DNA of 64,000 nt, taken from contig CM056573.1 of the NCBI GenBank assembly GCA_029721435.1, positions 99,873,447 to 99,937,446 of the forward strand. Reading direction: 5' to 3'. Positions 57,457 through 64,000 of the stretch are shown here, piece by piece. Position 1 is the stretch's first letter. Each line of letters opens with the position of its first letter. Made by a program: the position numbers and the translations under genes. The notes beneath the pieces are model-generated. The model ran no database searches. It was given only the letters and a program-made list of their open reading frames with translations, and had not been told where the DNA came from. This DNA comes from Gymnothorax reevesii (taxonomy: Eukaryota > Chordata > Actinopteri > Anguilliformes > Muraenidae).

Positions 57457-57540
57457 TGATGAAAGTTTGGACTCTCGCGGAATTCAGTCACTATCGTTGT
57501 GTCGCGAAACATATGGATTAAGTTTTATCTCTAATATGCC

Positions 57541-58052
57541 TCCCCCTTGGCGCCCTCGGACCAGCACGATGACTGCATCTGGCTGGCTGGCGACGCCAGG
57601 CGCAGGCTGCTCCGTGCCGCCTATGCAAGCGTCCCCACGCCAGGGGCATGTACAGCGGCTACAGTTTGTGCGCCCCCCAGGCTGGCTCGGGCCAACCTGA
57701 GAGCTGGCGACGGTCCGTCTGAAGCCTTGACAACGGCCCTCTTCCAGGACGACAAGCTCATTTCGTGCTTGAGTGACGACTTCACCATCGGTCTGCTGGC
57801 CCAGCCGAAATGGGGACCGTGGCTCAGGGTACTATGTCCGAAGATGTCGCCATGAACCCGATGGCTGGCAGCCAATCTCCTTTGGGCCCTACTCCACCGT
57901 GTCCTGACGATGGTCGACCGCCTGGAGTCTGCCCGCGAGCAGCTGTCGTCGCACGTCTTCAGAAGACCGGCCATCAGCGGGCTCCAGCCCCCGTCTACTG
58001 CTGCTGCAGCCTCGCAGCTTCTGGTCGCCCTACTCTGGGAGATTTACAAATA
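57541..58052 (+). pseudogene. DIRS 5' coding region, gag candidate
   Basis: A GC-rich region directly after the left repeat keeps protein-like coding over about 170 codons in two overlapping frames (57547-57855, then the frame ending near 58052). It includes L-A-G-D-A-R-R-R-L-L-R-A-A-Y-A-S and K-L-I-S-C-L-S-D-D-F-T. In DIRS elements the first gene encodes a Gag-like protein that packages the RNA, so position suggests gag. I see no C-x2-C-x4-H-x4-C knuckle or other diagnostic motif, so the call rests on position. At least one frameshift is present near 57840. Confidence 0.4.
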
Positions 58053-58279
58053 AAAGGCATTATTTTTATTTGGCTTCAAGATCGTTATTCGTGCACTCAC
58101 GCTGACACACTGGTTGTTTCAGATGTTTGCATTCATAGTCATTGGGATACCTTACTGGGAGGAGCAGAGTGGCTTCCCCTTTTTCACCAGCTCAGTGAGG
58201 GACACGATGCGTGAGGCTTGTTCCCTCAGCATTTCTAATCAACACAGAACAGCTAATCTGTGCTTCACCAGCTAAAAGG

Positions 58280-59260
58280 GTTTTTTAATGAAACGCTGGT
58301 TAGCCAACCAACGAGGCTTGCGTTGTTCTACCCGCGGGGTAGTGCACCGTCAAACAATGTGGCTAATCGTAATTATGGCGATGACACCCTCCCGCCATGC
58401 TGCTGACAGGGGGGTTCGCTACAGATCCTTCAATGCGGTGCACTCGTTTCGTCATGGGGCAGCTCCAGTGAGGGGACGTTCACGAACTGAGGCAGATTGC
58501 CATGAACTTCTAACGCTGCTAGCTGGACTGGCTCCAGCGGCGCGGTTAGTACAAGTCCGCTACACAACGGCGCTTCGCCAGCTATAAACTGTTTATGGAA
58601 CAATGGATAGCTAAGCGCCAGCTAAGTTGGCGTGTTCTACCAGCGGAGGTTGTACACGGTCAAGCATTGTAGCTAATCGGAAATCTGACGAGGATACTCT
58701 CCCATCTTACAGTGGCATTGGCGCTCACTCAAGTCTTCGATTCGGTTCACTGTGCATCCCGGGGACAAGGGGCGGGATGTTTGCACAAGTGTAATTCTAG
58801 TACTGGGGCTTGTGAATCTGTGAAGAAGACCTCCACTCGTTCTGCTCCAGGCCGAATGTTCTAACCATGGCGGCAGCACACGAGCTCCGGACCAAAATTT
58901 ACGCACTCCCATCTCTCAGTGCTGGTTTGGCCAAATTCAGTCTTGGAAGTCAGCGAACTCACTTCATCCGGGTATGTCTCCAGTGAAGAAATGTTCACGA
59001 ACTAATAACCAGCTTGTTGCTAACACTCTAGCTGGGCTGGCTCCAGCAGCGTGGTTAGGATACGTCAGCGCACTTCTGCTTCCGGGTTGCACGGAAGGGG
59101 AGTTGTCCGCCATTTTGGCTCCATAGCTCCGGAGGTCTCGCAAAATTCTCACTATGCATCCCGGTGGCAAGGGACGGGATTGTGTACGCAAACGTAAATC
59201 TGGTACTGGGGCTTCCGAACCCGTGGAGAAAAGTGTCGCTCGTTCTGCCCCACAGCTCGA
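58280..59260 (+). repeat. Repeated leader modules inside the DIRS element
   Basis: Three pairs of direct repeats interlock: 58285-58400 with 58589-58700, 58470-58560 with 58979-59065, and 58752-58860 with 59155-59260. The last pair starts at a potential start codon giving M-H-P-G-G-K-G-R-D. The copies differ by 10-25 percent by eye. The region holds no long intact frame and separates the gag candidate from the reverse transcriptase. Confidence 0.75.
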
Positions 59261-59531
59261 GATGTGTTAATGGCTAATGTCTCTGAGGGTAATCGTCAGG
59301 AAGAGCTTTCGCTTGACTCAGAGACAGCTGCGCCCCCACCACCCACGGTGAGTGAGTCACCAGGTGACGTGCTTGGGGTTGCAGTGGATGCGCTGTTGCC
59401 ATTAGTCTATCAGCCCTTTCGGGCAGGGCCCCCCGGTCGAACCCTCCCACAGGGGGCGGGGCATCGCGGGAGGGCCTGGGCTATCGGAAACCATAGAATC
59501 AACTGCTTCACCACTGACGGATCACTATCAG

Positions 59532-60177
59532 TTGTGGGTGAGGTTGTGCGCCCCCCTTCCGAGGTGGTTGGACAGGACGTTGCGGAAGGGATACGTATTG
59601 CAGTTTCGCTGCCGTCCTCCCCCATTCAAAGGCATTGTACGGACGAAGTTCCCTGGTTCCGCCCAAAGGGCGTTTGTGAAGGAAGAGGTAAACTCGCTTC
59701 TACGGAGGAGGGCCGTAAGACCGGTTTCCTCTGTCAGAAGCTCAAGCAGGATTTTTTTATATTTCTTGATCCCCCAGAAAAATTTTTTTTTTTTGGGAGG
59801 CCTGAGGCCCATTTTGGATCTTGGGTGCTGAACAATCGCATGGTGCTCAGACCATTCCAGATGCTGACGGTGAATGCGTTGCTGGAACGCGTCAGGCCGG
59901 GAGACTGGATGACGTCAATAGGTCTGACAGATGCCTATTTTCACGTCCCAATCCTGCCACGCCATCAGAAGTTCCTTCGCTTTGCGCTACTGGACCGGAC
60001 CTTTCAGTTTTGCCGCCTCCTGTTCGGATACTCCCTGGCACCACAGACATAGTCCAAATATGTGGAGATAACCCTAGCGCCGCTTCATCTGAGATGGGTG
60101 TGGCTTCTACCTATCTGGACGATTGGCTGATCCTGGCCCCTTCCGAACAGATGGTACCACCCATACGAAGTTGGTGA
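59532..60177 (+). pseudogene. DIRS reverse transcriptase, frameshifted
   Basis: The first part, in the frame from 59532, reads W-L-D-R-T-L-R-K-G-Y-V-L-Q-F-R and then P-I-L-D-L-G near 59810. It shifts near 59815 to a frame reading F-Q-M-L-T-V-N-A-L-L-E-R-V-R-P-G-D-W, then L-T-D-A-Y-F-H-V-P-I-L-P (catalytic Asp of the first motif) and F-G-Y-S-L-A-P-Q-T up to a stop at 60050. It shifts again before T-Y-L-D-D-W-L-I-L-A-P-S (60103-60140), the polymerase active-site box. 'D-A-Y-F-H-V-P-I' with 'Y-L-D-D-W-L-I' is typical of DIRS1 enzymes. The catalytic acids survive but the gene needs at least two frame corrections and has one nonsense codon. Confidence 0.88.
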
Positions 60178-60186
60178 TGCGGCATA

Positions 60187-60839
60187 TTGCGCAGCTGGGC
60201 TATCAACTATGACAAGCACCCTGCAGCCCAGCCAGACAGCGCGGTATTTAGGAATGCAGTTGGACTCTCGGACCATGGCCGCACGCTTGTCGGTGGAGAG
60301 AGCAGAAGCGATCCTGTCTTGTGCCCAACGGTTACAGGATGCAGTCTCAGTGCGGGCGATGGCAGTCATGTCGCTACTGGGGATGATGGCTGCTGCTCAT
60401 CTAGTAGTCCGCTTAGGGCTACTGCACAAGAGATCTGCAGCGCTGGTTCATACGCCTTCGTATGAACCCTGATGCAGCGCGTGGTTCCACAGTGGGATCT
60501 GCAGACGGTGCTGGACGGCCTGGCGAGACCACCATTTCAACCCTTGGACCAGGCGGACCTGCATACCTTATCGATCTAGACGGCCCACCCTTTAGCCTTG
60601 GCATAGCCAGGAGGGTGAGCGAATTGGGGGCCCTCTCCCTGCACCCGTCATTCCTGACCGTAAGCGAGGATAATGGATCAGTGGAACTTCGCCAGAATCC
60701 GTCCGTCCGACCTAAGGTCATCACGTCAGCCTTCAGTTCTTCGGTGATCCGGCTCAGGGCTTTCTGCCCTCCGCCCCATGCCACCAGTGAGCAGGAACGG
60801 ATGCACAAACTGGGCCCAGTGCGAGCGCTCATGCTGTAG
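60187..60839 (+). pseudogene. DIRS RNase H region and following connector
   Basis: The frame from 60209 reads Y-L-G-M-Q-L-D-S-R-T-M-A-A-R-L-S, then S-L-L-G-M-M-A-A-A-H-L-V-V and L-G-L-L-H-K-R, a segment that follows the polymerase in DIRS and related elements and leads into RNase H. Beyond 60470 the frame is broken by several stops, and no methyltransferase motif could be read, although many DIRS1 elements carry a Dam-like domain there. Confidence 0.6.
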
Positions 60840-61361
60840 ATGAAACGCACGGCAAGCCTTTGGAAGGCGGATCAGCAGTTTGTAGGCTATGGTGAGCGGG
60901 CTCAACGGGCCCCTCTGTTATCGCAGCGCCTCGCCCACTGTATCTGTGATGCTATCGGCAGAGCCTATTCGGCAGTGGGCCTCTCCGTCCCGGCGGGGCT
61001 GACCACACATTCTACCCGTGGCATTGCATCCTCCACAGCGCTAATTAAGGGCGTATCCGTGGGGGAGATTTGCAAGGCGGCCTTGCGGTCTTACGCATCT
61101 ACCTTCGCGCAGTCATGTCTGAGGGACATGACCGCCAGTTGGTCGCGCATTCAGTCCTGGGAACCCTGTCAGCAGGGTCCCCCCCCAACGCTAACTAGTA
61201 TGTTACCACACCCTGGGGCGATGCGCTCTGGGGGCGCCTCGCCTGCAGGTGTGGGGGGAGGGGCGCGTAGAAGGGATTTGACAGCTACAAGCCCCCCCCC
61301 CCTCCTCATTCCTTCGTTCTTTCGCTCTAGAAGGGGCCTTATCGGAAGGGGCCCCGTCTGA
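60840..61361 (+). pseudogene. DIRS tyrosine recombinase, C-terminal half with Tyr-to-Cys change
   Basis: The frame from the ATG at 60840 reads L-S-Q-R-L-A-H-C-I-C-D-A-I and then G-L-T-T-H-S-T-R-G-I-A-S-S, the box II H-x-x-R of phage-integrase-like recombinases (His57, Arg60 in this frame), and then E-I-C-K-A-A-L-R-S-Y-A-S-T-F. In relatives this is followed by R-F-Y-x-L-D, whose Tyr attacks DNA. Here the same place reads A-Q-S-C-L-R-D-M, so the nucleophile position is Cys93 (codon 61116-61118). The first catalytic Arg should lie upstream in the broken part. The enzyme would join the circular cDNA to the target. This copy should not. Confidence 0.82.
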
Positions 61362-61528
61362 CACCGGCTTGGGTCTGGTGTTGTTTGGTGTGTCACGACC
61401 TGGGTCGGGGTACGCGGCCTGGCGGTGCCCGCCCCAGGAAGGACACGGCTTTGCTGGTTTCCAACTAGAACTCTAGGGTGCGGGGCCACCTGGGAGTACA
61501 TTCATCCCTAACGGCCTTCGCCGTAGGT

Positions 61529-61635
61529 GTAAACCAATAGCGAAGCCCGTTAGAGGGCGGAGCACGTACGAAATAGAACAAATAGTTACCCTGGATGTAA
61601 CTCCAGTTCTATGAGTACGTGCGTAGCCCTCTAAC
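61529..61635 (+). repeat. DIRS internal complementary region
   Basis: The first half is the exact reverse complement of the left element end (61529-61579), and the second half that of the right element end (61580-61635), joined at AAC. This region is thought to splint the two ends so that a complete circle can be made during replication. Confidence 0.95.
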
Positions 61636-61667
61636 TGCCTGCCCAGCTGGCCCCCGGATGTGAGATG

Positions 61668-61872
61668 CTGAGTTTCAAAGGGAGACGAGCACTGACAGCG
61701 GCGGGGCTTTATAGGGGGTGAGTATGCTACCCACTCCTACGGAGCAGGTGAGTTCAATTTTCTTTTCAGGCGCCGAGGCGGGGCCTCGGAGGGGTAAACC
61801 AATAGCGAAGCCCGTTAGAGGGCTACGCACGTACTCATAGAACTGGAGTTACATCCAGGGTAACTATTTGTT
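61668..61872 (-). repeat. DIRS right inverted terminal repeat
   Basis: Inverted copy of 57278-57456 that is about 30 bp longer at its outer end (...GGGTAACTATTTGTT). The outermost 50 bp differ from the left repeat, and both versions are represented in the internal complementary region. Confidence 0.93.
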
Positions 61873-62161
61873 CTGTGGTCAGCAATTACTCAATCAACGC
61901 AATGCATGTGTTTCACGATCGTTCAAATTGTTTCAATGAAATAAGACCAACTGAAAAGTTTTTATGCAATTCTGTTGCTTCCAACCCCCAAGCAAAGAAA
62001 AGCGTGAAAAGTCAGGAGTCATAATTGATTTCCATGTTACTCATGGTGAAATCCACCGTTACACATGTGAAACTGATAAACCTCCATGCACAAGGACTTC
62101 AGCTCCGCCAGAGAATCTCTTTCAAACACACTGATTGAATAATTGCTGACTACAGCCCGGT

Positions 62162-62186
62162 AATGTGAATATGCCACTGAATCTCA
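62162..62186 (-). repeat. Right copy of 25-bp host inverted repeat
   Basis: Exact reverse complement of 57250-57274. Confidence 0.9.
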
Positions 62187-64000
62187 TGCATTTCACACGC
62201 CAAACGCGTGAGAGTTGGCGGCCCTGTAGTTAGTAATTTGTTAGTGCTCAAAGAAAACATAATGCGCATGTAATTCTGCCGTGAATTTGCAAATTCTTTC
62301 AATGGCTCTCCCTCGACAAAACATCTTGATCATTGTCCAAATCTCTAAATGACATTTACAGTGTTCTCTCAGTCTGTCTGCACCCATATTAAGCACCCTC
62401 CCATCCCCCAGTTATTCAGAACTATTGCCAGTCTGGAGCAAACCTCGGAGTGAGGACCAACAGTCCATTCAGCTGATTTATTATTCATGATTGTGACACA
62501 TACCAGCCTACCTCTGCAGTACACATCAGTCAGGAGCACCAATGAAAACATCAGTTGTACTGAATACCTGGGTAATTATGTTGGATAGCCTCTAGTGCCT
62601 GGGCTGCTGATGCCCATTGTGCTGAGGTACTGCAGTGAATTCCTTTGAGTACACAGTACTAAGGGTCCACTGTTGGTGGCTGCCTCTTTTTCTAGGGTTC
62701 ATAGGCATTCTCCTCACGTCCAATGCAGTGATATATGGGAGATGCATGCACCTAAACGATTGAATGAGGTAATAGTATGATTCCAGCATTCACAAATATT
62801 TTTCATCTTTGCATTGGCAGCAGACCAAATGATAGCATTGCCCACTAGATAAAAACGGATGGCTATGAAACCTGTAAGATAAAAGCGGGTTCATCTTTAA
62901 TGATGTCATCGAGCAGCTCTGTTCTAATTAACTTTATTGACTCACACTGTAAAAACGTGGTGGTACCTCTGCACTCACGTGTGCACTTACTCTTTTAAAT
63001 GTAGTCAACTTTTCAATTTTTACAGTAAGCCTGGGCTCTCTCATTTGAACCCTGGAGTCAAATTTCTCCCCATTAAACAATTACAACAACAATCTTTGAA
63101 TATATGTGGGAGCAGGATACTGTCAATCTGATGCCTTTAAGGGAAAAAATGTGTCTAAAGCAGCTATTTATTTATTGTCATCGAATGGGGTCAATAAGTT
63201 GAATTTTGACATAATAACTTCATAAAAGAGTAATTAAGGGACAGCCTGACACAAAAACAATGGATTTGTTCTGGCTTTTGACAAGATGAGATGCTGCTCT
63301 TTTTGATTAAGTGTTAAAGGAGGAGAGGTTTGTTTGAAATCACTTTAAGGGTGTCACAAACAACTTCAAGCAGCACTAGTAATAAATCTGAGATATTGGG
63401 GGGGGGGACTCAGCTTTTTTTCTTGGATTTGAAAGCCTTTTCTTTATCACCGTTTGATTTGGTTTGAAGGCCATTAATCGATTGCTTCCTCATTTATGTA
63501 AGAAAAATCCTAAACCTCCCCATGAAAGATCCATTACTCAGCTAAGGTATTTATATTTATAGGTTACTCGGTGAAGACATGTATATTTTGCCACATTACA
63601 GGCTCAAAATGGCAGATGAACCAGTATGATAATTTATTAATTTATTCTTTATCATAGGAAAATCTGCATGCAGCTACAGTATTTAAATTTTACAGAACTA
63701 TAAAACCATCCAAGGGTAGGAACAACTCAAAAGACCAAGTCAAAGGTTTATAATAGGGCAGTTTTTTCACTAGTACTTTTCCTCAAAAAAAATTTTTTTT
63801 TTTGAAGAATGCTGTAGGAAAATGCTACCATTGAAATACTAAAGAATTACCCTGGATGGCTGGCAAAGCATCAACGGAAATTATATAAAGCCATTGAATG
63901 AGGTTAGTTGAATATGGGTGTGGGTACATCATAAAAATATTATCAAGAGACAGTCTGCAATTAAAACAATGAAAATATTTGTACATATTTGCCATCAATT
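62187..64000. other. Quiet stretch to the end of the window
   Basis: No gene recognised. ACTGTAAAAACG at 62946 and ATTTTTACAGT at 63017-63027 form an 82-bp inverted pair resembling the possible MITE at 48492. A G homopolymer lies near 63399-63407. Confidence 0.4.

Larger units (their letters stand above)
57278..61872 (+). mobile_element. DIRS1-like tyrosine-recombinase retrotransposon (4.6 kb)
   Basis: It has inverted terminal repeats of about 180-205 bp, an internal complementary region (61529-61635), a reverse transcriptase with Y-L-D-D, an RNase H region and a tyrosine recombinase with H-S-T-R. Both ends show GTT (57278-57280 and 61870-61872), matched by AAC at the junction in the internal region (61577-61579). 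There is no target duplication, as expected for this order, which integrates through a circular DNA intermediate and a recombinase rather than an integrase. The element is much more GC-rich than its surroundings. All coding parts contain frame breaks. Confidence 0.93.

Noticed and set aside
60419..60850. A 143-codon minus-strand frame in the DIRS element
   Set aside because: It is antisense to the RNase H region. GC-rich coding DNA often leaves the opposite strand open.

Overview
The window looks like gene-poor nuclear DNA from a ray-finned fish, most likely a teleost. It is AT-rich, has no prokaryotic-style gene packing, carries CA/TG microsatellites, and is packed with transposable elements of types typical of fish: several Tc1/mariner families, hAT elements with 8-bp target duplications, TTAA-inserting Kolobok-like elements with a THAP remnant, an L2-like LINE, tRNA-derived SINEs and a DIRS1-type tyrosine-recombinase retrotransposon. 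I found no host protein-coding exon, rRNA, tRNA gene or CRISPR array that I can defend. Every coding stretch I recognise belongs to a mobile element, and all of them are broken. The species cannot be fixed from the sequence alone.

Layout. 0-5 kb: two solo LTRs of one family (573-1721 and 3798-5052), each with a perfect 5-bp target duplication, flank an internally deleted DNA transposon (2274-3466). That transposon has 52-bp inverted repeats, a THAP exon at one end, a YqaJ-nuclease-associated exon at the other, and a nested palindromic MITE. 5.2-9.8 kb: a TTAA-flanked element with a THAP remnant, a 471-bp tandem repeat and a perfect 60-bp-arm palindrome. 9.8-22.5 kb: mostly quiet DNA with a dead Tc1/mariner copy, a palindromic repeat, a LINE 3' end, a small MITE and a SINE fragment. 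22.5-24.5 kb: an internally deleted hAT transposon. 24.5-32 kb: quiet sequence with microsatellites. 32-39.4 kb: three different Tc1/mariner copies, one split by an L2-like LINE. 39.4-52.7 kb: a tandem repeat, hAT, mariner-type and TTAA MITEs, a third solo LTR in reverse orientation, a SINE, and an inverted pair of a roughly 0.45-kb repeat. 54.7-56.7 kb: a hAT MITE and a mariner pseudogene. 57.3-61.9 kb: a structurally complete but coding-dead DIRS1-like element, GC-rich against its surroundings. 61.9-64 kb: quiet sequence.

The elements do not form a host pathway. They record successive insertions whose order can be read from nesting: L2 into Tc1, and a palindromic MITE into the THAP/YqaJ element. 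The DIRS element is the most informative single object, because its inverted terminal repeats, internal complementary region, reverse transcriptase, RNase H and recombinase can all be placed, and specific lesions are visible. I see no convincing new biological system. The best leads are the repeated leader modules inside the DIRS element, its odd flanking inverted host repeat, the perfect palindrome at 8.8 kb, and the three-copy solo LTR family.
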